Origin: Gloeopeniophorella convolvens
Taxonomy: Eukaryota > Basidiomycota > Agaricomycetes > Russulales
Direction: 5' to 3'
Assembly (NCBI GenBank): GCA_022496205.1
Contig: WTXD01000013.1
Coordinates: forward strand, 248,001-312,000
DNA length: 64,000 nucleotides
The notes under the pieces: generated by a model
Told to the model about the DNA's origin: nothing
Database searches by the model: none
Seen by the model: only the letters and a program-made list of their open reading frames with translations
Shown: positions 12,356-24,456 of the stretch, one piece after another
Layout of the letters: the number at the start of each line of letters is the position of its first letter
Numbering within the stretch: the stretch's first letter is position 1
Made by a program: the position numbers and the translations under genes

Positions 12356-12927
12356 CGTGAGGGTGTAACCTAAGGACAGAACGCGCCACCCGGGTCCATA
12401 ACATCAGCCTTATATATTGCGATGCAAGCACTCAACAAAGTGCGGGTCAACATCGCGTTGGATCTGCCTGGGCGGGTAAACCTCGCGAACAAACGCCGCA
12501 GAAGCCCAAGCCACCCAGCATGACCGCATACCCTCAGGCCCGTGACCACGGGCGGGAAGGACGGGTCGCGGGCCACACGTCTGCCCTTGTAGCTCAGAAA
12601 GCAGACGTTGGTCGTCGACGTGGTTCGAAGGAAAGATTGCGTATGTGCGGTGCCGCCGCCTTCAGAGCCAATTGGCGCTTGGAAGGCCGAACAAAGCGTA
12701 ATAAACGAAGGCGCGATTGAAGTGGCAAGTTTCCGACGAGTACCCGTCGCCAAGTGGATACGAGCTCTCTTGCGTGGTCAACGTACTGCTCTGTGCCAGC
12801 TAGCATTTACATGACGCAATTTGCTCATGAGATCATACGGTTCCAATTTTACCGCCGCGCCAGCAAGGTGTATCAAGGCTTCTATTGAAGATTATCCGCG
12901 GTACATTGCCGCATGATGCGTGACGGG
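12356..12927. other. Mannanase promoter and GGT 3' flank
   Basis: Gap holding the mannanase promoter next to 12356 and the 3' flank of the GGT gene next to 12927. Apart from the TATA box nothing specific was identified. Confidence 0.4.
12411..12418 (-). promoter_or_regulatory. TATA box of the mannanase gene
   Basis: Reads TATATAAG on the minus strand, about 57 bases upstream of the mannanase ATG. Position and sequence fit a core promoter of an inducible secreted enzyme. Confidence 0.55.
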
Positions 12928-15299
12928 TCAGTAACCTGCGGCTATGCCATTCTTTCTAGAATCGCTCGCAGCTATATCCATTTAGTACACTCTAGGGCGG
13001 AGCGAAGGTAATCATGGCGCACCATACACTGTCCCATTTGTCTTCATGACTGCATTCACCACTGACGCGACACGGTTGACATCCATGACTCAAAACGAAG
13101 TCAGGATACGCAGGGCAAATCGCGAGTAGGACATGAAGCACACCATGTAGCGAATGTCCTCGTGTGGTTAAGCTGAGCAGAAGCTCATGCGGATACACAT
13201 CGTCTGCCTCGATCCACTCGGGGTACAACTGATGGTGAAGGCGGCCGAATTCGATGGCAGCACTGATGTCAAGGCCCCAGTCTAGATTCAGTACGACCTG
13301 GAACACAGCAGGGAAAATCTTCGACCCGCCGGACCCGCCGAGAGCAAGATAAAAAGAACCATCGGGATGTTCGATTATCGTCGGAACAGTAGAAGAGAGG
13401 GGACGCTTGTGGCCCTCCGGATAGTTGTCTGTTGAATATGAGTATAATCATAGGGTCTAGTGCTGGGAGTAGGGACAAACATGGCGAAGGCCATAGTCCG
13501 AATGCATTCGGAATTCCGGGGGTGGAGAAGTCGTCCATCTGCGGTTCATGAATTTACATATCGCGTCGCCCTGGGCCTGATGGAAGTACGAACCTCATCG
13601 TTGAACAAAATGCCTGTAATGGGGTCCATGACCTGTGACCCGAAGACTAAATTCACTGTAGAAGTGATTGCAACAGCCATGCCATCCGTGTCCACAACCG
13701 ACGTATGACTCTACGGAAGGCGTGTCAAACTTAGACGAAGGACGTTCGGACGTGACGAACAGTGCCGTGGTCTTCAGGAACATCGAAGATGGGCTGATAG
13801 TACGCAGGAGGGTGGGTGCGGTCCTATGGAATATGGTCATAATAGCCCATGGGATAGAATATAAGTTCAAGCCCTCGACTCACGTCAGTCAGGTTTTTGG
13901 ATATCGATGTGCTAAACGACTTCAGTGGGATCCTATCTATCCTGTCTGGGTCATCATTGAACGCCGGGTCGCATATCCTTGTCCTATCAACAATAATTTA
14001 GGCAGTTCTTTCGTCTAAAAATGGCATACACAAACCGGGCAGCGAACCCGACTTAGCATACGACAAGTCGTGAGCGTCCATTTCATTGATGCAAGCAATT
14101 AGACTCACATTTGATTGCCTCAACGATGCGGTGTGCGTTGACCGCCGTAAATCCTTCAGTTGGTAAATCATATGTTTCCAGCAAGTTAAGCATGTGAAGA
14201 AGAACAGGCCCCGAAGTCGGTGCGTGGGGTGTGTAGACCTTCCGTCCGCGGTAGGTCCCTTCCAGGGCCCTGGAGACCTTGATCTTGTAGTTGGCAAGGT
14301 CCTCGTGGGTCATGACACCTCCTTCAGCGCTAACTTTCTTGACGATGGCGTCGGCAATCTCTCCGTGATAGAAGGCGTCGGCACCCTGCTCAGCAATGGT
14401 TGCGAGGGTACGGGAAAGATTGGTGCGCTGGATGATGTCACCTTCCTTCAGAATGTGACCATTTGGTGCAAATATGGGAGCCCAATCGGGGTCATGCAAG
14501 AATAGTGAGCGGTAAGTCGGCCACTGTGACCAGTATCAGATCGGTCTTGGGAGTTTCTACTGATGGACTCACGTGTAGGCGGCGACCGAGCTCCACGCCC
14601 ACAGGCCAACCTGCAGCGAGGTCGACACTGGGCTGGACTACCCTGCGCCATGGTAGCTTCCCCCACCGCGAGTGCGCCTCCGCAAGACCCCGCACTTCAC
14701 CGGGAACACCGACGGACAAGCCACCGAACATGGCTTTCACTGGATCACCCACATACATGCTTGCGTTGGCGAGCGCTGGAGCCATTTCGCGGAAGTCCAT
14801 CGTCCAGACTTCGGAGGCAACCCCGGGAGAGGATGGAGGTACGCGCACGGTCATGAACCCGCCTCCACCAATGCCAGACCTGCCGCGATAAGTACATCGT
14901 ATGACAGTAAGCTCAATGACAGATGTGTGCTTACGAGAACATATTCGCAACACCAATACAAAACGTGGTGCTTACAGCGGCGTCCACAGCATTGCCCCCC
15001 TCCTTCATGATCTCGACACCAATGTTCGAGCACACCTCGTTCTCACTTGCGACGGCCCCATTTTCGGCCTCGATAAGATAGGCTGGGTTCCTGTGGCCCG
15101 AATTGAAACTCTGTGCGTCTGTGGATGACCATTGGGCCATATGCGAGAGTTTGTCACCGAACGGGGGCGCGACGATAGCAAAGATCAGGATGCACGCGAG
15201 GGTTACCCCCCACAGTGTGCGTCCAGAACGGCGGTGTGTCTCGATAGGATATGCATGTGTCTCGGGAGGGCTGTAGGCAGCAGTCTTTTCCGGGATCAT
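12928..15299 (-). CDS. ggt: Gamma-glutamyltranspeptidase (type II membrane protein)
   Basis: Cleaves the gamma-glutamyl bond of glutathione and conjugates, outside the cell or in the vacuole. Eleven exons: 15299-14935, 14879-14573, 14523-14109, 14051-14036, 13983-13884, 13823-13761, 13710-13594, 13538-13481, 13428-13144, 13088-13023, 12971-12928; 611 residues. One N-terminal membrane anchor ([19 protein letters not shown]) precedes the large subunit ([34 protein letters not shown]). Autocleavage is expected at the Thr of HGTSHTSVVD (about T422), which becomes the nucleophile of the small subunit ([28 protein letters not shown] at the C-terminus). Exon 4 is only 16 nt. Without the last intron the protein would stop at TVYGAP and lose the conserved C-terminus, so that splice is well supported. 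Confidence 0.94.
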
Positions 15300-16326
15300 G
15301 ATGGTCCGATGAAAGGAGTAGTACCGCTACCAGAGTCCAAACAGATAGCTGGGGAGAATTTGAGCGCGCAGCTGCACTATCTTGTGCGATTGTGGGACGG
15401 AGGCTGCCAAAGCGCGCGGGCAGCCCCCACGGTGTCACGAGACAGCTGATGATAAGAGCAGACGGCTGCAGACGGCTGAGAAAGGGCACGGCCGGCATAC
15501 CGGCGTCGCAGAAACGTGGCTGTCATGGTGGATGAAACCTACAGCGACGATTTCTGTCTAGAGGTGCCAAGGTCAAGTGGTGGTTACAGCGGATCGCATA
15601 ATCTTAGGCCCCTTGCCGACCGTTTACACACACAGGCGTTTGACCCGCGCTCGGCCCAAGATGGAAGGTCCGCCTGTAAGCGTGCTCATTTTGATTTGCC
15701 GTGTTCGGCTGATGGGCGCACGGGCAAACGTGATTGGATGGTGTCCTCTGCTTGGTGATGGTTCCGATCCTCGCTAGACTCCGGCTGTGTGTGTAAAAAG
15801 TCAAAAAGGGGCCTATCGTTTTGCAATCTGCTGTAGCTCGGAAGTTGAGTTGCTCACGTACAGCGTAGATGGGCGCTAACCGGTTCACCCGCGCCCATTT
15901 GTGGGGAGCCCCCATCGCTGCTCCGAGGGACTGCACGTGTACGCAGCCGCAGGGCCATCGCGCACACCAGCTTGAGACCGTTCCTCTTCGGTTTATATGT
16001 AGCATCTCGCTTGACATGTATCGCCTCTCAACCCATCCTCCCTATTCGGATGAGTTGAATGTGGACGAATCTAAGTCCACTATAGAGGGCTTTCCCAACA
16101 GCCGGTATGCGTCACTTCGCTGCTTTTGAGTCCTCCACTTTAGCATGCGACGGTGTTTGAACCAGCGTCTCGTCGACGACATTTCCTGGGAACGACTCAG
16201 GTTGACACCCGCGTCCCTCTTCAGGGAAAGGATGTCTACTGACTCCTTCTAGTTATTCCAACCCTACCACTCTCTCATCCGCCCAAGTATCGACGCATAT
16301 ATGGACTCAACTCCCGATTCGACAAG
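15300..16326. other. Divergent promoter region
   Basis: Lies between the GGT gene (minus) and an unknown plus-strand gene. Open frames here lack motifs. A weak TATATG step occurs near 16297. No gene seen. Confidence 0.4.
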
Positions 16327-18171
16327 ATGCTGCAGGAAGTCAACCCTCTATCTCATGCCTCAAGACATTCATACCGGCGTCGCGCCCGCGTACACTCCTC
16401 TAGCTCTTCGTCAGTCTCTAGTTACGAAATTCCAAAGACTCCAATGGATGCGTACCCCGATTCTGGATATATATCTAAGACAGTTGGGAAAGACTTCGCA
16501 GTCATCAAAGTAAAAAGACAAGTCCCTCAGCCAGAGATGCGAAATGGTGCAGCGCATATAGCCGCTTCCGTGGTGGTCCATGGCCAGGTATGTCAGAAAT
16601 GCTCTCTCGCGCAGGAATAGGTTGACCAGATTTCGTAGGCTATCATGGAATCAGTGGCTCAAGAGCAGCTACCGGAATGGTTGAACGATACTCTGGCTAC
16701 CTTACCACACAGCCACCCCGCCCGGTGTCTCGTTACCGCCCCGGCAGCCCAGGTCGACTTGCCCGGACCTGGGGATGACCTGAGTTGGATGCCGAACCAC
16801 GCTGAAGGCTCTCCTGTTTTCGCTTTTGAAGCCCCGGTGGATGATCACCAGCCGGGAGTCTTGAGAAGAGAAACCCTTCCGTTCGAGACTGATGCATCTG
16901 ATGCAGATTCCGCGGCACAGGTTCAGGCCTTGAGCTCTTGCGGAGAACCCCTCGCACGCAGAATTGACGAAGCCGACATCCTGGAGGCCAGCGCATCGCG
17001 ACCTGTACCATTCTCAACTCCCGGACCTGCCTATGAAATCTCGCAAACACCTGTCTTTTATCGCTCAAGGAGATCTTTTTCTGCACTACCTATGTCTCAG
17101 TCAACTGGGAATGGTTCCCAGCCTGTCCTGGGCGTTCCGCCACCGTTTTCTATCCCAGGGCCATTCATATCCTCTCGGAGCGAGCATCGTGATATTTCGG
17201 ACGTTAATTGTACGATGTCACCCAACATGCCGCGCAACGTTGCCTTACTCGAAATCGAAGATGAAGGTGTCCGAAGGCTCTGGAGTGCACGCTCTTCTGA
17301 ATTGGATCCAGCCGATGCAGCTTCTGTGCCATACGTCAAGACGCAGCATGTCAACAACCGATCAAATGACTTCTCCCCGCGCCCAAAGGCAACCCGCAGC
17401 GGTTCGACAGATCCAGTCTCGACGCCCGAACTGATCCGACAGACTGATTCGCTCATCTATCTTGACTTTCTCACTGAGGGTCTTTCACCTTCCCCTACGC
17501 CTGAGACAGGGTTAATCTTACAGCGCGGCACGGCAGCCTTCTCTGCGTCGCCTGGCCGCCCTGCTTACGGACTTACAGAAGACTTGGCAAATCAAACGAG
17601 CGATCCTGGAGACAAAGCAGAACTAATCCCCACCGGCTATCTCGTGTCGCCAAAACCTGCGATCCCAATGGCTAATGAAGCCTCTCCTTGTGCTCATCCG
17701 AGGCCTCCTACCGCTGCTTTGCCTTCGGATGACAACATCCAACTTGTGACCGGTTTGATCTGGCCCGGCCTTGGCGCTCCCAGCATGCTGCTGCAAACAC
17801 CGCCGAAGTCTCAGCGTCTCTTGGTGCACCAAAGCTTCTCGCCTCCCAGGCTCCCCTGGGTGGTCCCTGACGCGCGCACGCCGGATAATCCCAGAAAGCC
17901 GGTCGGCGAGGATGCTGCTAGCGTTGATTGGATGGATATAATGCGGGCGTATGTCCCAGCTGCGATGGTCGCGGAGCCGATGCAGGAGATCGGAGCGTTC
18001 GCGCCCGCCCCCGGCATATTTCTCTCCCCGCTGCGTGGTCCTTTGCAGGATGGGAAAGTGACTAGAGCGATGGGGAGCGAGGCCGCACCGAGGCGGCAAA
18101 ACGAAGACTTAAGTCAGCGGGCGGGCTCGGTGGTTTCGGATAGGGATACCATTGAGTCCTGGTCATCATGA
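16327..18171 (+). CDS. Ser/Pro-rich protein of unknown function
   Basis: Not recognised. Two exons, 16327-16587 and 16639-18171, joined in phase 0 by a 51 nt intron with GTATGT and TCGTAG ends; 597 residues. The sequence looks mostly disordered, with Ser, Pro and Ala prominent and short hydrophobic clusters only. No signal peptide, membrane helix, zinc-binding cluster or repeat unit was found. The reading frame is continuous for 511 codons in exon 2, which at this GC content supports real coding, and the N-terminal exon adds a conserved-looking YEIPKTPMDAYPDSGYI stretch. The start is the first ATG of the exon 1 frame. It may be restricted to basidiomycetes. Confidence 0.7.
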
Positions 18172-18534
18172 TGTCGTGGGGTCTTACATAGCGTATGTTA
18201 CCACTAGTGATTGTGCAATCGATGCAGAAAACCAAGAAACAGAAAGATGTCGGCTCGATCGTATCTGGCACGGCAACGTGTTTCACCCGACGCCCAGTTC
18301 ATTTCTATGCATGGCACCTCCCGCGAATCCAGACGCCCAAAGCGCACCATGCACACGCGTTCAACGTTCAACGCACAGGAAAGACATGACGAAAACCTCT
18401 ATGATCTCATGCGGTACAAATCTGATAACTTAATGTGGTATAAACAGCATCCCAAAGGAGACAACACAGCGCCGTTTGCACACCCCTGGCACCGATTAAA
18501 TGAGACAGGTGGGCAATTCCCCACCGCACTCCGA
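18172..18534. other. Convergent 3' gap
   Basis: Space between two converging genes; 3' UTR sequence presumably. Nothing else seen. Confidence 0.4.
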
Positions 18535-19446
18535 TCACCACCCCACGGCACCGCCGTCATAGGGTAGCACCTCAAGATGGCGTGATCCTGCGCTTTTGCG
18601 CAGTGTCCAGCGCTCGAGTTCGTATGTGTCATAGGATGTTGCCGCGAGGCGCATCGCGCGTATGTGATGCGGGCGTGAATTAGCAGCGACCGCGTGTGCG
18701 CGGGATTGCCACACGCAGGTTGCCAAATTGAGACCAGTCTTCGGGTCAGGGATTCCGTACCAGTACATGATGAGCTGACGAGCACAGGGTGGGGGACGCG
18801 TTAGCCTAACGCTTCGGAGTATGGGGGAGATACATACACCGCCATTTCGTATCGCCTCTTCATGTGCCAGTTTATCAGCCTCATATAGCGCTGAAGCAGT
18901 GCGTCAGCATAGGCGGCAAAAACATGCTGCAGACATACGACCGGTTTCGCTCCCTGGTTTTCGGATGCTCCTGAAAGCTACGCAATACCATTCGCGTTCC
19001 TCGTCCTCAGGTAAATCGAGCTCGTGCCAGTTGAATGCCTCAGCATACGACGCGCCGGCGTACTTTTCCGTTACTGGCACAAAGTGGTGCAGCGCTTTGT
19101 GGAGAGATAACGAGGCAGGATCTATGTCTGGCAAGCGAGTCTCGGTGGTCTTTGGAGTGACCCCCGTAGACACAGACGGGGTATGGACGGGGTACTGATG
19201 AGGAAGAGAAGACAGGAGTGGTGGAAGATAGAGAATAGGTTTTGCAGGGTGTGTAAGCGTCCGGTCGCTGAATACAGGAAGACTATGCGGGTCGCGAGGA
19301 CTTTCGGGAGGCAGGTCCGAGAAGGTCGAGACTGGCGAAGGCAATGAACTCGAGGAAGGAGAAGGCATGATGCTAGACAAGGGCGATGCCTCGGAGGAGG
19401 CAGGCTCGCCGAAGTCGGTGAGATACGGGTTGTGTGCAAGAGACAT
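18535..19446 (-). CDS. UPF0643-like conserved fungal protein
   Basis: Three exons: 19446-18939, 18890-18838, 18774-18535; 266 residues. The N-terminal third is Ser/Pro-rich and probably disordered. The rest resembles the UPF0643 family of fungi: WYCVAFRS, then LYEADKLAHEEAIRNGG, then MYWYGIPDPKTGLNLATCVW and a Tyr/Glu-rich end (TYELERWTL). The biochemical role of this family is not known to me. Both introns have good consensus ends, and the second (phase 0) joins NGG to LIMYWYG exactly as related proteins read. Family assignment is from remembered sequence pattern, not a search. Confidence 0.75.
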
Positions 19447-19966
19447 GGGTATTCAGAGGAGTTCGCGATGCGATGTTGACGAGCTGAGACCTCCAAAGCT
19501 CGGCTTTTGTAGTCGCCCCCGGACTAAGTCGCCGACGTAAGAGATCCCCCGACATGATCAAAATTTACGGTGGGGCTAGCGTCAGAGTGCAATGCAAAGC
19601 GCAGATTGCGGTCGGTTGTGCAAAATGGCGTCAACATTCGTACAACGGTTGTTCCCGCGATTGCGCGATCGCATACGAGACACGAGTGGGTGCGAGTGGA
19701 TGTTGGGTGGGCGCGAAAGGAAGAATCCAGGCTGAACTTAGCTTCATCATCGCGACACGTAACAGCAGAGAAAAAGTGACCAAGCACCCAAAGCACTGGT
19801 GAATCCCAAGTGGTGTATGCAAATGAGGCAAGTGATCAGGATGCCGTGGCGCCGATGGGCCGCGATGGACAGCGACGCGCCGCTGCTTAGTCAGCCATCC
19901 GTCGCGCCCGCAACGAGACCCGACGGTCTCCGAGTCCGGCCACGACGCGCTCAACTTCAACCAGCA
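19447..19966. other. Divergent promoter region
   Basis: Shared upstream space of the UPF0643-like gene (minus) and the complex I subunit gene (plus). No motif beyond general composition. Confidence 0.4.
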
Positions 19967-20658
19967 ATGGCCACCAGGAAGGTTGCCGACCACACACTCT
20001 ACCACCTCAGTCCAAAGGGTTTCTGGAAGAAATTCCGTGAGTATCTACTTGTATGCGGCGCGGGAGTTACTGTCGCTGAAGCCTCGGACAGGTGATGCTG
20101 TCGCCGTCGACCCAGCAATATCATCCGGTCTCCCTCTGCAGAGTATCAACCGGCAGCCACCCCCTGGTTCTCGCCCGGAGAAGTATTCTACTCCTGCCAG
20201 CAAAGGTCTGTCGCTTATACACTGGTCTCGTGGCTTGTCCTGAATGACTCCCACTCAAGCATCTGACCCGGCGCAAAACCCGTACTGGAAGCGCGATGTC
20301 CGCCGTGCCTATCCGCAGCTCTCGGTAGTCACTCAGTCCGAGCTCTCAACCCTCCTCATTCAGCACTCCGCTCCCCCAGAGTCAGTCGTTCTTCTTCTAA
20401 AGTGCGGTTCGACTTACACGTTTCGCCCACAGACTCTCCGCACCCCAGGGCGCTGAGGCTACCTCCGTTCCAGCAACGCCCACACCTCAGCTCAGCCTGA
20501 CCGAGGCGATAGGCACGATCAATGCGGCGCGCAAGGCATACTCTGCCTCGGCGCTTCCACCCACACCTCCGACGCCTTTCAAGCGTTGGGTCCCGGAGCG
20601 CGCGCCTGATGCACCCCACGACCCAAATGCGTACTTCCCCATGATCTTGGTGAAGTGA
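19967..20658 (+). CDS. nuo-21.3: NADH:ubiquinone oxidoreductase 21.3 kDa subunit
   Basis: Accessory subunit of fungal mitochondrial complex I. Four exons: 19967-20036, 20092-20205, 20260-20380, 20433-20658; 176 residues, the right size. Key sequence is HLSPKGFWKKFR near the start, GLPLQSINRQPPPGSRPEKY in exon 2, and the hallmark NPYWKRDVRRAYPQLSVVTQ in exon 3. The C-terminal exon ends in LTEAIGTINAARKAYSAS and a Pro-rich tail. The ATG chosen (MATRKVADHTLYHLSP) matches where related proteins begin; an upstream in-frame ATG would add a basic stretch that is probably leader sequence. Confidence 0.88.
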
Positions 20659-21167
20659 TAGAATGCATGACGGAGGGGTGGGGCGCGTGCGTGCGTGCGT
20701 GTTGAGCAATATGGCGTGCGTGCACAACTTATCTATGTAGGCACCGGTGAATGCGCATGTCGAGTCAGCTCCTCCGAGGAAATGAAGTGCCCTTAGGAAT
20801 GTGGAGCAAGTCAAGCGTGTGAGCGTCGGATCCGTGTGTGACGGTGAAGATGCATTCATGGTCCCGGTCAGGCCTCGGAGCTTCGGACATCCACACATTG
20901 CTAAGTATAAGAAGTACGATGCATGCAACAAGGTTTTGATTGAATATACACATGACGGATGCTCGAAATTGGGATGAAATTACACTATTTGAACTACTCT
21001 GAGATCGTGCGGACCGGTACTAGGTGGGTATCGTGCAGAAGCTACATAATGAGATGTTAAGCATAGGAAAACTGGGTTGGACCGGCCAATCAAACCGTAA
21101 CACTACTAGGCGACCGAGCGCGAATAGGATAGTTGGGTGCGAGAGTCATGAGGCAAGGAGAAGTCTG
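20659..21167. other. Convergent 3' gap
   Basis: Between converging genes. Contains a GTGCGTGCGTGCGTGT microsatellite-like run near 20687-20702. No gene seen. Confidence 0.4.
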
Positions 21168-21964
21168 CTAGGAAAAAGAGCTGATCCACACCACGCGAGC
21201 GTAAGCTCTCCGACGCAATAGCACCTTCGCAAAAGCGAATGTTCCAAAGAAACAGCATGCGACCTGCACGGTCCGTGGTTCATAGAGGTAAATGTACAGC
21301 CAGACTTGGGCTGTGAAGCACGCAAGGCTTGCGAAGGCGTAATGCGGCACTGGAGACCAAGGATGGCGATGGTGAGATGTCCATCCGGAGTGCCGGCAAA
21401 AAGCTGAACTCACGATATGATAGAGTCTTGTCAAAAGATGATAGAGAATTGGAGGACCTAGGCCGCAGATGGACCGCAATCCCGTCGCTCCGCTGCACGG
21501 CAGCAACCGCTTCGGGGGAAACATCGGGCCTTGCCTCCAGGGCACGTTGTCCTCCAGACACCGCCACGACGCGGCCAGCCGGCAGGGCAGAGCTCAAAGC
21601 GCCAAACAGGCTGAACACGAGCGAGCAGTACGACAAGATGAGCACCGCCGCGTGGTTTGTTGTCTCCGAGTGCTTGTAGAAGGCGATGAAGCGCGTGGAG
21701 GCAACAGCAATGAAGAGACAGAACTAACGCACAAGGGATTAGCCAGGTGATGTGGTGTCAGGCTTACAGGGATACTCACTGTTGTTGGGTGGAAAAGGGG
21801 GGGTGCAGGGCGGCGCGAGCGGACGGCGCGGGCGACCGAGACCGGATAGGTGGTGTTGGCGGGGACTGTGGACTGTGGTCATGACTTGACCTAAAGGGGT
21901 ACTGAGATTGAGCGGACGCACCATGGTTGTATTGTGTGTTGCTCTCGTCAATCTCGATTGACAT
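21168..21964 (-). CDS. Small multi-pass membrane protein, unknown
   Basis: Not recognised. Proposed exons: 21964-21922, 21865-21780, 21723-21414, 21349-21168; 206 residues. Four hydrophobic segments are visible: FCLFIAVASTRFIAFY, AVLILSYCSLVFSLFGALSS, HYAFASLACFTAQVWLYIYL and VQVACCFFGTFAFAKVLL. The first intron is inferred because only the splice GT at 21921 to AG at 21866 puts exon 2 in the frame that continues into the membrane helices. The long polar stretch between the second and third helix could hide a further intron. Existence of a membrane protein is fairly secure; exact exon borders are not. Confidence 0.55.
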
Positions 21965-22953
21965 AAGAATAGGAAATAAGTAAGAAATAGAAGTTAGGGA
22001 AGGAGTGAAGGTGGATGGAGAGATGGAAAACAGCAGCAGTCTTTATCTATCAAGCTTCGAGCGCGGCTGTCCAAGGTGGGCTTGCGCCTCGAGGCCTCGA
22101 GGTATCATACCGGGCTGCGGAAAACATGTGAGATGGGAGGGCCAGGTGGCAGAAGGTCAACTGTATGCGATGACGGTTCGTGAACCTCAAGCGCGGGTGG
22201 CAATGCCAGTGATCCGGTGAGGCGCGCTGGGGAAGGCGGGCGCAATGGGTGCTTCTGCGATCTTGTCGCCTCAGTTGGAACCCAGACACTAGACGAAGTG
22301 CACTCGGCATCCGGTCCCCAAGAGCCCGTTCGCTGGTGGGCGCAAGGCGGAACAGCCTTCGCCAGAGCAAGAATAGAAGGGCGCGCGACCAGCTGCCTGA
22401 TGAGCCATTCGATAGTAGAGCGCGTCCACTCTCCTCGACGTTGTGAGGAAGCGTCATGAATCCCGGAACGCTAGCCACGAGGAGATTGGCACGAATTGGA
22501 CGGTGTTGTCCATATGCATGTGAGTGGCAGGGCCGATGGCATGATCGGGAGGTCCTACAGTCCTGCCCTCGTCGCGAAGCTTTACACGCGGCTTGCCTCG
22601 TGGGCGCGTTGATGCCGTCATTGTACGAGTCGTGCTTGAATGGCCAGCGCATTGGCACCAATTGGCACTGCCTCGCGAATCCCTCACGGAGTCTTCGTGA
22701 ATAGCTTTCATATCAGCGTATTCAAATGAAGGTGCCCGATGGTAGCCGGTCAGAGAGAACCCAAGCGCCACTGAAGCTGAGCTGTTATCTGCAGGCGCGC
22801 AAGTAAAGGGAGGCGTAGTCTGACTCCGAGAGAAGCAGTAGAGAGCGCCACATCGCCGGACACAGGGCGCAAAGCGGCTGCGATGCGGCTGTGTAAGCCA
22901 GGGCAAGCGGCACCAAACACGCCTCCTCTCCTCGAACCATCGAATGCGAATCA
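21965..22953. other. Divergent promoter region
   Basis: Nearly 1 kb between the small membrane-protein gene (minus) and the Cus2-like gene (plus). Open frames on the minus strand (22050-22661, 22454-23191) are Arg/Ser-rich with no motifs and partly overlap the Cus2 exon. No gene called. Confidence 0.45.
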
Positions 22954-24456
22954 ATGTCGGGCTCAGGACCCGCAACTTTCCCCAAAGCGGCTCCCGGAGC
23001 ACCTGCGGAAGAGCAGGCAGCTGCCTTTGATGATGATCCGCGCGTGCATTTCGACACGCAAAGCCGCCGCTGGCGTCTTGAGGACGGCGACGCGGAGTTC
23101 GAGTACGAGCCCACCATGGCCGTGTGGCTTCCTGTGGTGAGTTCGCCCCTTTCGCACCGCAAACATGAGATGGACGCGTCTTTTCCACCATAGGTCGATG
23201 AGGACCTTATCCGGAAGCAGCAGGCTGCGTATTCCATAGCTGGTGTTGATGAGGAGGTGCGAGACCCCTGGCCGCCGTGTTGCTGCGACGCGCAGTCGAC
23301 TTACCAGTATGCATCACTTGATAGGCGCCTGCTGCGCCTGTGCTCGCCCGGGTCAACAAGAAGCGCAAGGAGCCTGAAGATTACACGTCTTCCACTCTTG
23401 GACAGCCAGGTCCATCAATAAAGCGTGGCAAGGGCGTGAAGGGCACGAGTAATGGCGACGCGCCACCGGAACGCAAGTCTAAGAACACCGCGGTCTTTGT
23501 GCGCCTGCCCCTTGACGCCACATTTGACGAAGTCGCCGAACGGTTCAGCAAATGTGGTCTTATCGAAGAAGATGACGAGGGTGAACCCAAAGTCAAGATG
23601 TACGCTCGCGAGGACGGCTCGTTCAGCGGAGAGGCTCTCATCGTATACTTCAAAGAGGACTCCGTAACTCTCGCTATCAACATTCTGGACGACGCAGAAC
23701 TCCGTCTTGGCGAGCCCTCCTCAGTGATGAGCGTCCAACGCGCTGAATTCGGCCACAAGCAGGACAATGGAACGGCAGCGAAGCCGAGGAAAACAGTCGA
23801 CAGGAAGAGAATTACGAAGAGACTGGGACGGATGCAGAAGTGCGTTACCCGCTTTCGTGCTGTCGTGGCTTCTAAAGTTGTCCCAGGAAGCTGGAAGAAT
23901 GGCTAGACGAAGACAACTTCGGTCCTGCTATGACAGACGACGACGCCCACATAGCCGCCAATAAAAACAGCCGAGTCGTGGTTCTCAAATACATGTTTAC
24001 TCTAAAGGAGCTTGAAGAGGATGCTACGCTACTCTTAGACCTGAAGGAGGACGTTCGAGAAGAGTGCGAAACATTGGGAGAAGTGACCAACGTGGTCCTG
24101 TACGACGTGAGGCAGACATTCCCCTGAGCGATGCCATTTTAACATCTCATCGTGTGCCGTATACAGAAAGAGCCGGACGGAGTCATCACCGTAAAATTCA
24201 GGGACCCCGTTAGCGCGCAAGCCTGCATTCTCGTGCGTGTCTTCTCTTGCTCCTGCCGCCCACTCTAAATTCACAAATATAGAAAATGCATGGCCGCTTC
24301 TTTGCTGGACGCAAGATCGAAGCATCCTTATGGGTTGGCAAGCAGCGTTACAAGCGCAGCGGTGTAGCGGAAGATGCAGATGAAGGCGGAGGAGACGAAG
24401 GCGAAAAGAAGCGACTCGATGCGTTCGCTCAGTGGCTATTGACTGAAGGCGACTGA
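22954..24456 (+). CDS. cus2: Cus2/Tat-SF1-like U2 snRNP splicing factor
   Basis: Nuclear RNA-binding protein that assists U2 snRNP and SF3b during prespliceosome assembly. Six exons: 22954-23136, 23194-23256, 23325-23839, 23887-24106, 24167-24232, 24283-24456; 406 residues. An N-terminal Trp-containing region (WRLEDGDAEFEYEP) is followed by RRM1 at about residues 136-220 (NTAVFVRLPLDATFDEVAER) and a C-terminal RRM of the UHM type at about 282-380 (VVVLKYMF, acidic helix LKEDVREECETLGEV, MHGRFFAGRKIEASLW). The RFF triad and acidic helix are typical of U2AF-homology motifs that bind Trp ligands in SF3b1. All splice phases agree. Confidence 0.92.

Noticed and set aside
12585..12640. Possible tRNA (TAGCTCAG followed by GGTTCGAA)
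   Set aside because: The two boxes are only about 26 bases apart, too close for a tRNA without an intron, and no acceptor stem pairs.
10347..15299. Mannanase and GGT as a functional cluster
   Set aside because: Same strand and adjacent, but substrates and locations differ, each has its own upstream gap, and no shared regulatory motif was seen.
22050..23191. Two overlapping minus-strand frames of 203 and 245 codons
   Set aside because: One overlaps the first Cus2 exon antisense; both are Arg/Ser-rich with no recognisable feature.
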